A DNA stretch of 64,000 nucleotides from Nocardioides currus (GTDB lineage Bacteria > Actinomycetota > Actinomycetes > Propionibacteriales > Nocardioidaceae), in assembly GCF_003057875.1 (NCBI RefSeq), contig NZ_PYXZ01000007.1, forward strand, positions 69,999 through 133,998. The letters run 5' to 3'. Every line of letters begins with the position of its first letter. Within the stretch, counting starts at the first letter, position 1. The notes beneath the pieces were generated by a model that saw only the letters and a list, made by a program, of their open reading frames with translations, did not search any database and was not told the DNA's origin. Positions 1 to 10,172 of this stretch are shown here, in pieces. Both the position numbers and the translations under genes were made by a program.

Positions 1-529
1 CCGAGTCGGTCTCGTCGAGCACCGCGACCTTCGGGTCGAGGAGTTCGAGCTGGGCGATCTCGTGCCGCTTCTTCTCACCGCCCGAGAAGCCCTCGTTGAC
101 CGAGCGCGACGCGAAGGTCGGGTCGAGGTTGAGCTGCTCGAGCACGCCGTTGACGTCCTTGACCCAGGTGCGGAGCTTGGGGGCCTCGCCGTCGATAGCG
201 GTCTTCGCCGTACGCAGGAAGTTGGAGACCGAGACGCCGGGCACCTCGACGGGGTACTGCATGGCCAGGAACAGGCCGGCGCGGGCGCGCTCGTCGACGG
301 TCATCGCCAGCACGTCGTCACCGTCGAGGGTGACGGTGCCGCCGGTGATCGTGTACTTCGGGTGACCGGCGATGGAGTAGGCCAGCGTCGACTTGCCCGA
401 GCCGTTGGGGCCCATGATCGCGTGGGTCTCGCCGTCGTTGATGGTCAGCGTGACGCCCTTGAGGATCTCCTTGGGGCCGTCCTCGGTGTCGACGGAGACG
501 CGCAGGTCGTTGATCTCGAGCTTGCTCAT
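1..529 (-). CDS. sufC: SufC, Fe-S cluster assembly ATPase (partial, C-terminus beyond left edge)
   Basis: ABC-type ATPase that works with SufB and SufD as the SufBC2D scaffold for building iron-sulfur clusters in the cytoplasm. The visible 176 residues contain the Walker A motif GPNGSGKST (residues 40-48), the signature FSGGEKKR (about 148-155) and the Walker B stretch VAVLDETDS at the window edge. Roughly the last third of the protein is missing. The ATG at 529 overlaps the stop of the upstream ferredoxin gene by 4 nt (ATGA), so it is translationally coupled as the last visible gene of the suf operon. Identity is secure from sequence and context. Confidence 0.97.
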   Translation of the reverse strand, partial: MSKLEINDLRVSVDTEDGPKEILKGVTLTINDGETHAIMGPNGSGKSTLAYSIAGHPKYTITGGTVTLDGDDVLAMTVDERARAGLFLAMQYPVEVPGVSVSNFLRTAKTAIDGEAPKLRTWVKDVNGVLEQLNLDPTFASRSVNEGFSGGEKKRHEIAQLELLDPKVAVLDETDS

Positions 530-861
530 GAGGGGGTGACTCCATTCAGGGTGGTCTCGACGTCGACGTAGACGTCGGTGTCGCGGATCTCGACGGGGAA
601 GGTGGCGACCGGCTCGGTCGCGGGGAACGTGGTGGGCTTGCCGGTGCGCAGGTCGAAGGTCGACCCGTGCAGCCAGCACTCGATGGTGCAGTTGGCGACG
701 TCGCCCTCCGAGAGTGAGACGGCGGCGTGCGAGCAGAGGTCCTGCAGCGCGAAGACCTCGTCGCCGTCGCGGGCGACCGCGACCTCGAGGCCGTCGACGA
801 GCACGCCGAGCGCCTCGTCAGCGGGCACCTCGTCGAGGGAGCAGACGCGGACGAAGGTCAC
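526..861 (-). CDS. Rieske-type [2Fe-2S] ferredoxin of the suf operon (non-heme iron oxygenase ferredoxin subunit family)
   Basis: Small 111-residue Rieske protein, presumably an electron carrier or accessory factor for SufBCD. The cluster ligands are visible as C43-x-H45 and C62-x-x-H65, the soluble Rieske pattern, and no signal peptide is present. I chose the GTG start at 861 because it overlaps the sufD stop by 4 nt (GTGA); an open frame continues further upstream only as a shadow of sufD. The end overlaps the sufC start by 4 nt. Annotation pipelines usually name such proteins after dioxygenase ferredoxins, but a place inside suf operons is common in actinobacteria and suggests a role in cluster assembly rather than aromatic oxidation. 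That role is inferred. Confidence 0.93.
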   Translation of the reverse strand: MTFVRVCSLDEVPADEALGVLVDGLEVAVARDGDEVFALQDLCSHAAVSLSEGDVANCTIECWLHGSTFDLRTGKPTTFPATEPVATFPVEIRDTDVYVDVETTLNGVTPS

Positions 862-2045
862 GACGCGTCCTCCCGCAGCACGTTCTTGGCCAGCTCGGCC
901 TCGACGGTCTTCATCAGCCGGTCCTCGATGGAGGGCACGCCGACCTGGCGGATCAGGTCGTTGAAGAAGCCGTGGACGACCAGGCGCTGGGCCTCCTGCT
1001 CGGAGATGCCGCGCGACTGGAGGTAGAACAGCTGCTCGTCGTCGAAGCGGGCGGTGGCCGACGCGTGGCCGGCGCCCTCGATCTCGCCGGTCTCGATCTC
1101 GAGGTTGGGGATCGAGTCGGCCTGGCAGCCGTCGGTGAGGACGAGGTTGCGGTTCTCCTCGTAGGTCTCGATGCCCTCGGCGACCTTGCGGATCAGCACG
1201 TTGCCGACCCACACGGTGTGCGCCTTCTCCCCCTGCAGCGCGCCCTTGTAGACGGCGTGCGACTTGGTGCGGGGCGCGTTGTGGTCGGCGAAGATGCGGT
1301 GCTCGATGTGCTGGCCGGCGTCGGCGAAGTAGAGGCCGAGCAGCTCGGCGGAGCCGCCGGGGCCGTCGTAGGTGACGTTGGCGTCCATCCGCACGACGTC
1401 GCCGCCGAAGGAGATCGCCGCGTGCTTGTACGTCGCGTCGCGACCGACCCGCGCCTGGTGGTGCGAGAGGTGGACGGCGTCGTCGGCCCAGTCCTGGATC
1501 GAGACGACCGAGACGTCGGCGCCGTCCCCGACCGCGATCTCGACGACCGCGGCGATGGTGGACGAACCGGTGTGGTTGAGCACCACGATCGCCTTGCTGT
1601 GCGCCCCGAAGCGCATCGCGACGTGGCCGGCCTCGGTGACCGAGACGTCCTCGCCGTCGAGGTCGACGACGATCGGCTCGGCGACCTCGGTGTCGGCCGG
1701 GACGTCGATCAGGAGGCTCGAGGGCACCTCGGCCAGGACGCGGGCGGCCCAGCGGGTGTTGGGCACGAGACCGGAGATGCCGCGCAGGCTGCGGGCCTCG
1801 TCGCCCGAGACGCCCTCGATCCGCACGCCGGCGGGCGTGTTCCAGGTGCAGGAGGTCGCCGAGCGCATGAACTCCGCGTCGGCGTGCAGGCCCTTGAGCC
1901 GCTTGAGCGGGGTGAAGCGCCAGATCTCCTCGCGACCGGTGGGGGCCTCGTGGTCGGCGACCTCGAAGGACCCGGCCGGGTGCAGGTGGCTCTCGACCTT
2001 GTCCACCTCGAGGGCGGAGCGGACGGAATCGGTGGTGACTGTCAC
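858..2045 (-). CDS. sufD: SufD, Fe-S cluster assembly scaffold subunit
   Basis: Beta-helical partner of SufB in the SufBC2D complex; 395 residues, normal for the family. The C-terminal half carries the SufB/SufD core, with stretches such as HIEHRIFADH and a conserved ending around SRGISEQEAQRLVVHGFF, which parallels the end of SufB ([17 protein letters not shown]). The N-terminal part (VESHLHPAGSFEVADHEAPTG) is typical of SufD. It lies 45 nt downstream of sufB and overlaps the ferredoxin start by 4 nt, so it is in the same transcript. Confidence 0.96.
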   Translation of the reverse strand: MTVTTDSVRSALEVDKVESHLHPAGSFEVADHEAPTGREEIWRFTPLKRLKGLHADAEFMRSATSCTWNTPAGVRIEGVSGDEARSLRGISGLVPNTRWAARVLAEVPSSLLIDVPADTEVAEPIVVDLDGEDVSVTEAGHVAMRFGAHSKAIVVLNHTGSSTIAAVVEIAVGDGADVSVVSIQDWADDAVHLSHHQARVGRDATYKHAAISFGGDVVRMDANVTYDGPGGSAELLGLYFADAGQHIEHRIFADHNAPRTKSHAVYKGALQGEKAHTVWVGNVLIRKVAEGIETYEENRNLVLTDGCQADSIPNLEIETGEIEGAGHASATARFDDEQLFYLQSRGISEQEAQRLVVHGFFNDLIRQVGVPSIEDRLMKTVEAELAKNVLREDAS

Positions 2046-2090
2046 AGATCTTCTCTCTTGGTTGCTCAGGTGCGGGGCGGTCCGGCGGCG

Positions 2091-3509
2091 TCAGCCGACC
2101 GCGCCCTCCATCTGCAGCTCGATCAGTCGGTTGAGCTCGAGGGCGTACTCCATCGGGAGCTCCTTGGCGATCGGCTCGACGAAGCCGCGCACGATCATCG
2201 CCATCGCCTCGTCCTGCTCCATGCCGCGCGACATCAGGTAGAAGAGCTGGTCGTCGGAGACCTTGGAGACGCTCGCCTCGTGGCCCATGGACACGTCGTC
2301 CTCGCGGATGTCGACGTACGGGTAGGTGTCACTGCGGCTGATCTGGTCGACGAGCAGTGCGTCGCACAGCACGTTGGACTTCGAGCCGTGGGCGCCCTCG
2401 TTGACCTGGATGAGCCCGCGGTAGGAGGTGCGGCCGCCGCCGCGCGCCACCGACTTGCTGAGGATCGAGCTCGAGGTGTGCGGGGCGGCGTGCACCATCT
2501 TGGCGCCGGCGTCCTGGTGCTGGCCCTCGCCCGCGAAGGCGATGGAGAGCGTCTCGCCCTTGGCGTGCTCACCCATCAGGTAGATCGCGGGATACTTCAT
2601 CGTCACCTTGGATCCGATGTTGCCGTCGACCCACTCCATCGTGGCACCGGCCTCGCAGGTGGCGCGCTTGGTGACGAGGTTGTAGACGTTGTTCGACCAG
2701 TTCTGGATGGTCGTGTAGCGGCAGCGTCCACCCTTCTTGACGATGATCTCGACCACGGCCGAGTGCAGCGAGTCGGAGCTGTAGATCGGCGCGGTGCAGC
2801 CCTCGACGTAGTGCACGTAGGCGTCCTCGTCGACGATGATCAGCGTCCGCTCGAACTGGCCCATGTTCTCGGTGTTGATCCGGAAGTAGGCCTGCAGCGG
2901 GATGTCGACGTGCACGCCCTTCGGCACGTAGATGAACGAGCCGCCCGACCACACGCTGGTGTTGAGCGCCGCGAACTTGTTGTCACCCACCGGGATGACG
3001 GTGCCGAAGTACTCCTGGAAGAGCTCCGGGTGCTCCTTCAGCGCGGTGTCGGTGTCGAGGAAGAGGACGCCCTGCTCCTCGAGGTCCTCACGGATCGAGT
3101 GGTAGACGACCTCGGACTCGTACTGCGCGGCGACACCGGCGACGAGGCGCTGCTTCTCCGCCTCGGGGATGCCGAGCTTGTCGTAGGTGTTCTTGATGTC
3201 CTCGGGCAGGTCCTCCCACGAGGCGGCCTGCTTCTCGCTGGAGCGGACGAAGTACTTGATGTTGTCGAAGTCGATGCCGCCGAGGTCGGAGCCCCAGGTC
3301 GGCATGGGCTTGCGGTGGAAGAGCTTGAGGCCCTTCAGTCGCAGGTCGAGCATCCACTGCGGCTCGGACTTCTTGGACGAGATGTCGCGCACGACGTCCT
3401 CGTTGAGCCCACGCGTGGCGGTGGCACCCGCGTCGTCCTTGTCGGCCCAGCCGAACTCGTAGCGGCCGATGCCCTTGAGCTCGGGGTTGAGTTCTTCGAT
3501 GGAGGTCAT
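2091..3509 (-). CDS. sufB: SufB, Fe-S cluster assembly scaffold subunit
   Basis: Core scaffold on which new clusters form, with SufC supplying ATPase activity; 472 residues, full length. Recognisable stretches include the [16 protein letters not shown] region, the [19 protein letters not shown] segment with its conserved cysteine, and [20 protein letters not shown]. The frame is open further upstream, but the ATG at 3509 is preferred: it follows an AAGGAGAAGG ribosome-binding site and overlaps the stop of the upstream regulator by 4 nt. First structural gene of the operon. Confidence 0.97.
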   Translation of the reverse strand: MTSIEELNPELKGIGRYEFGWADKDDAGATATRGLNEDVVRDISSKKSEPQWMLDLRLKGLKLFHRKPMPTWGSDLGGIDFDNIKYFVRSSEKQAASWEDLPEDIKNTYDKLGIPEAEKQRLVAGVAAQYESEVVYHSIREDLEEQGVLFLDTDTALKEHPELFQEYFGTVIPVGDNKFAALNTSVWSGGSFIYVPKGVHVDIPLQAYFRINTENMGQFERTLIIVDEDAYVHYVEGCTAPIYSSDSLHSAVVEIIVKKGGRCRYTTIQNWSNNVYNLVTKRATCEAGATMEWVDGNIGSKVTMKYPAIYLMGEHAKGETLSIAFAGEGQHQDAGAKMVHAAPHTSSSILSKSVARGGGRTSYRGLIQVNEGAHGSKSNVLCDALLVDQISRSDTYPYVDIREDDVSMGHEASVSKVSDDQLFYLMSRGMEQDEAMAMIVRGFVEPIAKELPMEYALELNRLIELQMEGAVG

Positions 3510-4198
3510 GCCTTCTCCTTCTGGGTGGATGACGTGGAGGTCGGGATGCAGGTGGTGCAGACGCCATCGCCGTGGGCGATGGTCGCGAGGCGCTGGACGT
3601 GGGTGCCGAGCACGCGACCGATGGCCTCGGTCTCGGCCTCGCACAGCTGGGGGAACTCGTGGGCCACGTGCGAGACGGGGCAGTGCTGCTGGCAGAGCTG
3701 GTCGCCGATGGGGAGGTCGCGCACGCTGGCGGCGTACCCCTCGGCGGTGAACACCCGAGCCAGTGCCTCGGCCGGGCTGAGCGACGGGTCCTGCTCGGTG
3801 ATGCTGGCGTAGTCGCGCTCGACGAAGGCCACGCGGCGGCGGGCGAACTCCATGACGGCGTCGTCGCCGCCTGTCTCGGCCAGGAAGCGCAGCGCCTGGA
3901 CGGCGAGGTCGTCGTACTGCTGGTCGAAGGCGTCGCGACCCGCGTCGGTGAGCGCGAAGACCTTGGCCGGGCGTCCGCGACCGCGGCTGCCGTAGACCTT
4001 CTGGTCGCGCGCCTCGACGGTGCCGCTGTCGGCCAGGTGGTCGAGGTGGCGACGTACTGCGGCCGGCGTCAGGTCCAGCCGGTCGGCCAGGGCTGCGGCC
4101 GTCGAGGGGCCGTTCTCGAGGATCGACCGCGCCACCCGGTCACGGGTGGGTGCGTCGGTGTCGGGGGGTCCCCCGGCACGCACGGTGGTCGGCCTCAT
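3506..4198 (-). CDS. SufR-like winged-helix repressor of the suf operon
   Basis: Predicted Fe-S-sensing transcriptional repressor, 230 residues from the ATG at 4198. An N-terminal winged helix (about residues 28-75, [23 protein letters not shown]) is followed by a sensory region with cysteines near 169, 173, 186, 214 and 217, consistent with a cluster ligand set as in SufR. It is the first gene of the suf operon and overlaps sufB by 4 nt. A GTG at 4207 would add three residues, but that codon lies inside the candidate operator, so the ATG is preferred; no strong Shine-Dalgarno precedes it, so a leaderless mRNA is possible. Autorepression is inferred from position. Confidence 0.9.
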   Translation of the reverse strand: MRPTTVRAGGPPDTDAPTRDRVARSILENGPSTAAALADRLDLTPAAVRRHLDHLADSGTVEARDQKVYGSRGRGRPAKVFALTDAGRDAFDQQYDDLAVQALRFLAETGGDDAVMEFARRRVAFVERDYASITEQDPSLSPAEALARVFTAEGYAASVRDLPIGDQLCQQHCPVSHVAHEFPQLCEAETEAIGRVLGTHVQRLATIAHGDGVCTTCIPTSTSSTQKEKA

Positions 4199-4203
4199 GA
4201 ATT

Positions 4204-4218
4204 GCACAACGCAAGTGT
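4204..4218 (-). promoter_or_regulatory. Candidate SufR operator
   Basis: On the minus strand the sequence reads ACACT-TGCGT-TGTGC, immediately upstream of the regulator's ATG. It differs at only the last base from ACACT-N5-TGTGA, the inverted repeat I recall being reported for mycobacterial SufR (from memory, not checked here). Position next to the start of a self-repressing first gene fits. Binding is untested. Confidence 0.55.
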
Positions 4219-4313
4219 GACGTTAATGCTTCCGCGTGTTCAAGCAAGGTTCCCCTAACCCGGCCCGGGCGTGCCGCGCGTCACGCGCCGCCACGCCCCG
4301 ATGTCGCGGCCTG

Positions 4314-5138
4314 TCAGTCGGCGGTGCGGTTGCGGAAGGTGCGGATCGCCAGCGGCGCGAGGGTGGCGGTGAGGAGCACGATCCAGCCGATGGTGAACGG
4401 GACCGGGTGGTGCATCGGGAAGGCGGCTCCCTCGGCCAGCTGGTAGTCGTTGCCCCAGAGCACCCGCACGGCCTGGGTCAGCGACGAGATCGGGTTCCAC
4501 TCCGCGACGAACCGCAGCCAGGTGGGCATCCCGTCCGTCGGGGCGAACGTGTTGGCCAGGAAGGTGATCGGAAAGATGGTCGCGAACATCACGCCGTTGA
4601 CCGCCTCCACCGAGCGCATCGCCGAGCCGACCAGGATGCCGACCCAGATCATCGCGAAGGCCCAGCCGACGAGGAGGGCGTAGCCGAGCAGCGCCTCGAG
4701 GATGTTGGTGTGGATCCGCCAGCCGATCGCGAGCCCGGTCAGGGACATCACCACCAGCCCGATCGAGGAGTGCGCCACGCTGGAGAACGAGCGGCCCACG
4801 AGCACCGCGGCCGGGTTGATCGGCAGCGACCGCATCCGGTCGACGATCCCCTTCTCCAGGTCGGCGGTGAGGCCGACCGCGACGATGAAGGAGGAGAAGG
4901 CCACGGTCTGGGCCATGATCCCGGGCAGCAGGAACGCCTTGTAGCCGCCCTCGATGGGGACGGCGATCGAGCTGCCGAAGACGTAGGCGAAGAGCAGCAC
5001 GAACATCACCGGCTGGATGGTGACGTCCATCAGCATCTCGGGCATGCGCTTGATGTGGATGAAGTTGCGCCGGGCGATGGACACGGACTGTCCGAGCAGT
5101 CCGGTCTCGCGGATCTGCGGGCGTTCGATCGTGCTCAT
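4314..5138 (-). CDS. ABC-2 type exporter permease (DrrB-like)
   Basis: Membrane subunit of a drug/lipid-type exporter, 274 residues with about six hydrophobic segments. The family region LPGIMAQTVAFSSFIVAVGLTADLEKGIVDRMRSLPI is characteristic of DrrB/ABC-2 permeases. The ATG at 5138 overlaps the stop of the ATPase gene by 4 nt (ATGA), so the two form one transporter. The substrate cannot be read from the sequence; daunorubicin-resistance style names would be over-specific. Confidence 0.9.
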   Translation of the reverse strand: MSTIERPQIRETGLLGQSVSIARRNFIHIKRMPEMLMDVTIQPVMFVLLFAYVFGSSIAVPIEGGYKAFLLPGIMAQTVAFSSFIVAVGLTADLEKGIVDRMRSLPINPAAVLVGRSFSSVAHSSIGLVVMSLTGLAIGWRIHTNILEALLGYALLVGWAFAMIWVGILVGSAMRSVEAVNGVMFATIFPITFLANTFAPTDGMPTWLRFVAEWNPISSLTQAVRVLWGNDYQLAEGAAFPMHHPVPFTIGWIVLLTATLAPLAIRTFRNRTAD

Positions 5139-6109
5139 GAGATGAGCTCCTCGTCTGCGTCGGTGTTGTCCTCGGCGCGGTGGCCGGTCAGGTGCAGGAA
5201 GACGTCGTCGAGGCTCGGCCGCTTGAGGCCGATGTCGTCGAGGACGATGCCGCTCTCGTCGAAGAGGGCCGCCACCTTCGTCATGTGGCCCAGCCCCTCC
5301 GCCGGTGCGGTGAGCTGACGGGCACCGGGGTCGCGGTGCACGTCGCTCACGTGCGGCGCCAGCAGCGCCTCGGCCCGGCCCAGGTCGTCGGCGTGGGAGA
5401 CCGTCACCACCAGTGCGGCCGCCCCGGACTGGTCCTTGAGCTGCAGCGGCGTCCCCTCGGCGATCACCGTGCCGTGGTCGATCACCACGATGTTGTCGGC
5501 CAGCTGGTCGGCCTCCTCGAGGTACTGCGTGGTGAGGAGCAGCGTCGTCCCGTCCTCGACCAGCTCGCGCAGCACCTCCCACAGCTCCACGCGGGAGCGC
5601 GGGTCGAGGCCGGTCGTCGGCTCGTCGAGGAACAGCACCGGAGGCGTCGCGATCAGGCTGACGGCCAGGTCGAGGCGACGGCGCATGCCGCCGGAGTAGG
5701 TCTTGGCGATGCGGTCGCCGGCCTCGCTCAGCGAGAACCGCTCGAGCAGGTCGTCGCTGGCTCGCTTGATGTAGCCGGCGTCGAGGCCGTAGAGCTGGCC
5801 GATCAGGCGGAGGTTCTCCCGGCCCGTCAGCAGCTCGTCGACCGTCGCCGCCTGGCCGGTCAGGCCCATGGAGCGGCGCACGGCGGCAGGGTCGGCCAGG
5901 ACGTCGTGGCCGGCCACCCGCGCGGTGCCCGAGGTCGGCCTGGTCAGGGTGGTCATCATCCGGACGGTGGTGGTCTTGCCCGCGCCGTTGGGCCCGAGCA
6001 GGCCCAGGACGGATCCCTCGGGGACGACGAAGGAGACACCGTCGACGGCCACGGTCTCGCCGAAGCGCTTCACGAGATCCACGGCCTCGATGGCATGGGG
6101 AGAAGTCAT
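5135..6109 (-). CDS. ABC exporter ATP-binding protein (DrrA-like)
   Basis: ATPase partner of the adjacent ABC-2 permease; 324 residues. It has Walker A LLGPNGAGKTTT, the signature YSGGMRRRLDLAVSL, Walker [14 protein letters not shown], and the C-terminal DUF4162-like extension ending in the PSLDDVFLHLTG motif typical of DrrA proteins. Start chosen at the ATG at 6109; a GTG nine bases further upstream is possible. It is divergent from another ABC ATPase at 6182, leaving only 72 bp for both promoters. Confidence 0.93.
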   Translation of the reverse strand: MTSPHAIEAVDLVKRFGETVAVDGVSFVVPEGSVLGLLGPNGAGKTTTVRMMTTLTRPTSGTARVAGHDVLADPAAVRRSMGLTGQAATVDELLTGRENLRLIGQLYGLDAGYIKRASDDLLERFSLSEAGDRIAKTYSGGMRRRLDLAVSLIATPPVLFLDEPTTGLDPRSRVELWEVLRELVEDGTTLLLTTQYLEEADQLADNIVVIDHGTVIAEGTPLQLKDQSGAAALVVTVSHADDLGRAEALLAPHVSDVHRDPGARQLTAPAEGLGHMTKVAALFDESGIVLDDIGLKRPSLDDVFLHLTGHRAEDNTDADEELIS

Positions 6110-6181
6110 GTGGGTCACGCTAGCCGTCACCACGGACAGGGTGCGTCCGGTTTGTTGGCGCGTCACTCCTAGACTCGCGCC

Positions 6182-7120
6182 GTGCCCGCTGAGTCCCCTG
6201 CTGTCGACATCCAGGGGCTGGTGATGGCGTACGGCGACAAGACGGCCGTCGACGGACTGTCCCTCCAGGTCGGGCGCGGATCGATCACGGCGGTCCTCGG
6301 CCCCAACGGGGCCGGCAAGACCACCACCCTCGAGACGTGCGAGGGCTACCGGCGACCCCAAGCGGGCTCCGTCCGGGTGCTGGGCCTCGACCCGCACCGC
6401 CAACGCCGCGAGCTGCTGCCCCGCGTGGGCGTGATGCTGCAGGCTGGCGGGGCGTGGAGCGGGGTGCGGGCGATGGAGATGCTCGACCACGTGGCGGCGC
6501 TGCACGCCCACCCGCTCGACACCGCGATGCTGCGCGACCGGCTCGGTCTCGCCGACTGCGGCCGCACCCCCTACCGCCGCCTCTCCGGCGGCCAGCAGCA
6601 GCGCCTGGGCCTGGCCATGGCGTTGGTCGGGCGACCCGAGCTGGTCTTCGTCGACGAGCCCACCGCCGGCATGGACCCGCAGGCCCGGCGCACGACCTGG
6701 GAGCTGCTCGAGGAGGTCCGGGGCGACGGCGTGACCGTCGTCCTCACCACCCACCACATGGACGAGGCGGAGCACCTCGCCGACCAGGTCCACATCATCG
6801 ACCGGGGACGGCTGATCGCCTCGGGGACGCCGACCGAGCTCACCAGCGGCGGCCACACCGCGACGATCCGGCTGGTCGTCACCCGCCCGTTCCCCGAAGG
6901 CGCGCCCGAGTCGCTCGCGGCCGACCTCGGCCCCGGCACACAGGTCACCCAGCTCGACGAGCGCAGCATGCTGATCGCCGGCCCGGCCGACGGCACCACG
7001 CTGCGCGTCGTGTCGGCCTGGTGCGAGGGCCACGACGTCGTGCCCGAGTCGCTGGCCCTGGGCCGGCAGAGCCTCGAGGACGTGTTCCTCGCCATGACCG
7101 GTCGGGAGCTGGCCGGATGA
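6182..7120 (+). CDS. ABC exporter ATP-binding protein
   Basis: ATPase of a second ABC-2 exporter; 312 residues from a GTG start. Walker A is LGPNGAGKTTT, the signature is LSGGQQQRLGLAMAL, Walker B is LVFVDEPTAGMDPQ, and the C-terminus ends with the SLEDVFLAMTGREL motif. It overlaps the permease gene by 4 nt (ATGA). Its placement before ctaA recurs in actinobacteria, so a link to respiratory-chain or haem-related export is plausible but unproven. Confidence 0.93.
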   Translation: MPAESPAVDIQGLVMAYGDKTAVDGLSLQVGRGSITAVLGPNGAGKTTTLETCEGYRRPQAGSVRVLGLDPHRQRRELLPRVGVMLQAGGAWSGVRAMEMLDHVAALHAHPLDTAMLRDRLGLADCGRTPYRRLSGGQQQRLGLAMALVGRPELVFVDEPTAGMDPQARRTTWELLEEVRGDGVTVVLTTHHMDEAEHLADQVHIIDRGRLIASGTPTELTSGGHTATIRLVVTRPFPEGAPESLAADLGPGTQVTQLDERSMLIAGPADGTTLRVVSAWCEGHDVVPESLALGRQSLEDVFLAMTGRELAG

Positions 7121-7908
7121 GCACCCCGACCGGCACCTTCGCCCCGGCGCCTGGCGGGGCGACCCTGTCCCGCCAGGTCGCCGCGCAGGCGCGCATGGAG
7201 GCACGGCTGATGCTGCGCAACGGCGAGCAGCTGCTGCTCGCCATCGTGATCCCGGTGATCGTGCTGGTCGGCGGGGTCCTCGCGGCGGACCGGGTCGGTC
7301 TCGACCTCGACGGGCACCGGGCGGTCGACGTGCTCGCTCCCGGCGTGCTCGCCCTCGCGGTCATGTCGACCGCGTTCACCTCCATCGCCATCGCGACAGG
7401 ATTCGAGCGGCGCTACGGCGTGATCAAGCGCCTCGGTGCCTCTCCCCTGCCGCGGTCGGGACTCCTGCTCGGCAAGGTCCTCGCGCTGCTCAACGTGGTG
7501 GCGCTCCAGCTCGTCGTGCTGGTCGTGGCCGGGCTCCTGCTCGGCTGGCGGCCGACCCTCGACCACCCGCCGACGTCGATCGCCGCGGCCGTCCTCGCCG
7601 TGGCAGCCGGCACGTGGGCCTTCGCGTCGCTGGGCCTGTTCGTCGCCGGCCTGCTGCGTGCCGAGGCGACCCTCGCGCTGGCCAACCTCGTCTACCTCCT
7701 GCTCATGGCCGGCGGTGGCGTCGTGCTCCCGACCTCGTCGTACGGCGCTGCGTCGGCCGTCATCCAGTGGCTCCCGTCGGCGGCGCTCGGCGACGCGATG
7801 CGCGCCGCGCTCGTCGACGCCCGTCTCGACGCCTCCGCCCTCGCCGTACTCGTCGTGTGGGGGGTCCTCGGGACCGTCCTCACCGCTCGCACCTTCCGTT
7901 GGGAATGA
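7117..7908 (+). CDS. ABC-2 type exporter permease
   Basis: Membrane subunit for the ATPase just upstream; 263 residues with six likely transmembrane helices. The first is at LLLAIVIPVIVLVGGVLA, and the ABC-2 core ERRYGVIKRLGASPLPRSGLLLGK sits near the middle. The ATG at 7117 overlaps the ATPase stop, and its own stop overlaps the ctaA start by 4 nt, so ATPase, permease and ctaA are probably one transcript. Substrate unknown. Confidence 0.9.
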   Translation: MSTPTGTFAPAPGGATLSRQVAAQARMEARLMLRNGEQLLLAIVIPVIVLVGGVLAADRVGLDLDGHRAVDVLAPGVLALAVMSTAFTSIAIATGFERRYGVIKRLGASPLPRSGLLLGKVLALLNVVALQLVVLVVAGLLLGWRPTLDHPPTSIAAAVLAVAAGTWAFASLGLFVAGLLRAEATLALANLVYLLLMAGGGVVLPTSSYGAASAVIQWLPSAALGDAMRAALVDARLDASALAVLVVWGVLGTVLTARTFRWE

Positions 7909-8837
7909 ACACGAACATGTCTGCCGTCCACCGTCTGGCGTGGCCCCTCGCGGTCGCCAACCTCGTCGCCAACATCGGCATCGTCATCACCGGCGGCGCC
8001 GTCCGCCTGACGGGTTCCGGACTCGGCTGCCCGACGTGGCCGCGCTGCACGGACGCGTCGTACGTCGCCCATGGCGAGCTCGGCATCCACGGCGCCATCG
8101 AGTTCGGCAACCGGATGCTGACCTTCGTGCTGGTCGTGCTGGCGATCGCGCTCTGGGTGGTCGTGCTGATCGACCTGGTCCGGTCGTGGCGGGGCACGCG
8201 AGCGTGGCGGCCGTTCCTGATCGCCACCGTCGTCCTGCTGGGCATCCCGGCCCAGGCGGTCATCGGCGGGATCACGGTCCACACCGACCTCAACCCGTGG
8301 ATCGTGTCGCTGCACCTGCTCGTGTCGATGGCGATCATCGGGGTGTGCGTGCTCCTCCTCGACGTGCTCCGGGGGCCGGACCGGGAGGACGGCGGTGGGT
8401 TGCGGAGGCTGGCCTGGCTGGTCTTCGGCGCGGCCTGGGTGGTGCTCTACCTCGGGACCGTCGTCACCGGCAGCGGCCCGCACTCCGGCGACCTCGACTC
8501 CCGACGCACCGGGCTGGACCCGCAGGTGATGTCGCACGTGCACGCTGCCGCGGTCTACCTTCTGGTCGCCCTCACCCTGGGGCTGGCGCTGGTGGCTCGT
8601 CGGCAGGGCGCGGCGCTGGTCGCCCGAGCGGCGGGCGGGCTGCTTGCGCTCGAGCTCGCCCAGGGCCTGCTCGGCTTCGTGCAGTACTTCACCGACCTGC
8701 CCGAGGTCCTCGTCGGCCTGCACATGCTCGGCGCGGCGCTCGTCTCGGCCGCCGTCACGTGGACCCTACTCACGACCCTCGGCCGCAGCAGAGGCCGCAG
8801 CAGGGGCCGCAGCAGGGGCCTCGTCAGCGGTTCGTGA
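7905..8837 (+). CDS. ctaA: Heme A synthase (CtaA/COX15)
   Basis: Converts heme O to heme A for cytochrome aa3 oxidase, in the membrane. It has 310 residues and eight predicted helices. Visible family features are the extracytoplasmic cysteine pair in GCPTWPRC and conserved histidines in GELGIHGAIEFGNR, SLHLLVSM, SHVHAAAVYL and GLHMLGAAL. The ATG at 7905 overlaps the upstream permease stop; an ATG at 7917 is an alternative. The C-terminal tail is a repetitive basic GRSR run encoded by a 12-bp tandem repeat. The 3' end overlaps the convergent sortase gene by 14 nt. ctaB lies 1.5 kb away. Confidence 0.96.
   Translation: MNTNMSAVHRLAWPLAVANLVANIGIVITGGAVRLTGSGLGCPTWPRCTDASYVAHGELGIHGAIEFGNRMLTFVLVVLAIALWVVVLIDLVRSWRGTRAWRPFLIATVVLLGIPAQAVIGGITVHTDLNPWIVSLHLLVSMAIIGVCVLLLDVLRGPDREDGGGLRRLAWLVFGAAWVVLYLGTVVTGSGPHSGDLDSRRTGLDPQVMSHVHAAAVYLLVALTLGLALVARRQGAALVARAAGGLLALELAQGLLGFVQYFTDLPEVLVGLHMLGAALVSAAVTWTLLTTLGRSRGRSRGRSRGLVSGS
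8781..8820 (+). repeat. 12-bp tandem repeat in the ctaA 3' end
   Basis: Three and a third copies of GGCCGCAGCAGG (first copy ends in A) encode the (GRSR)n tail of CtaA. Because the unit is a multiple of three, copy-number change would only lengthen or shorten the cytoplasmic tail. Confidence 0.85.
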
Positions 8838-9305
8838 GCCGGGCGAAGACCATCGTGCGCTTCGAGTAGTCCCCCACCTTGCAGCCGATCAGCACGATCC
8901 GGCCGGGACCGGAGACGCTGAAGAGCCGCCCGATGGGCCGCGTCGCCGACCAGAACTCGCGGTGCGTCACCGTGAAGCTGCACCGGTCGAGCCGGATGGT
9001 GTCGCCACGGCGCAGCGTCCCCCACCGGTCGGCCGTGCCCGGGCCGGAGCGCCAGGCGTGCCCGGCGTAGACCGTCGACCCGGTCGCGTCGCACGGCGGA
9101 TCCCCGCGGTCCCAGGTGTAGACCGTGTTCGTCAGCCCCGAACCGATGGCCAGCGTGCCGGCTCGCGCCGGCACCCGCACGACCTTGGCGTTCGTCGAGG
9201 TCTCCGGGATGCGCAGACGGTCTCGGTCAGGGGCGGCCGAGGCCGCTCCCTGACCGAGCAGGACCGCGAAGCACGTCACGACGACCGCGAGCGCTCCGCC
9301 TCGCA

Positions 9306-9306
<1 letters not shown>
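8824..9306 (-). CDS. Sortase family protein (class F-like)
   Basis: Predicted extracytoplasmic cysteine transpeptidase, 160 residues. An N-terminal signal peptide (GALAVVVTCFAVLLGQGAASA) precedes a sortase domain with the catalytic histidine in YAGHAW, the cysteine in IVLIGC and the arginine in KRTMVFARL. Two extra cysteines (PPCDAT, DRCSF) could form a disulfide. It starts at ATG 9306, one base overlapping the stop of the Thr-Pro-repeat gene upstream, so it is probably co-transcribed. No LPXTG-type substrate with a membrane anchor is encoded nearby. Class assignment is tentative. Confidence 0.83.

Positions 9307-10172
<866 letters not shown>

Noticed and set aside
714..3812. A 1032-residue open frame on the plus strand opposite sufD/sufB
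   Set aside because: Antisense shadow created by high third-position GC; the minus-strand suf genes are unmistakable and the shadow has a repetitive, family-less composition.
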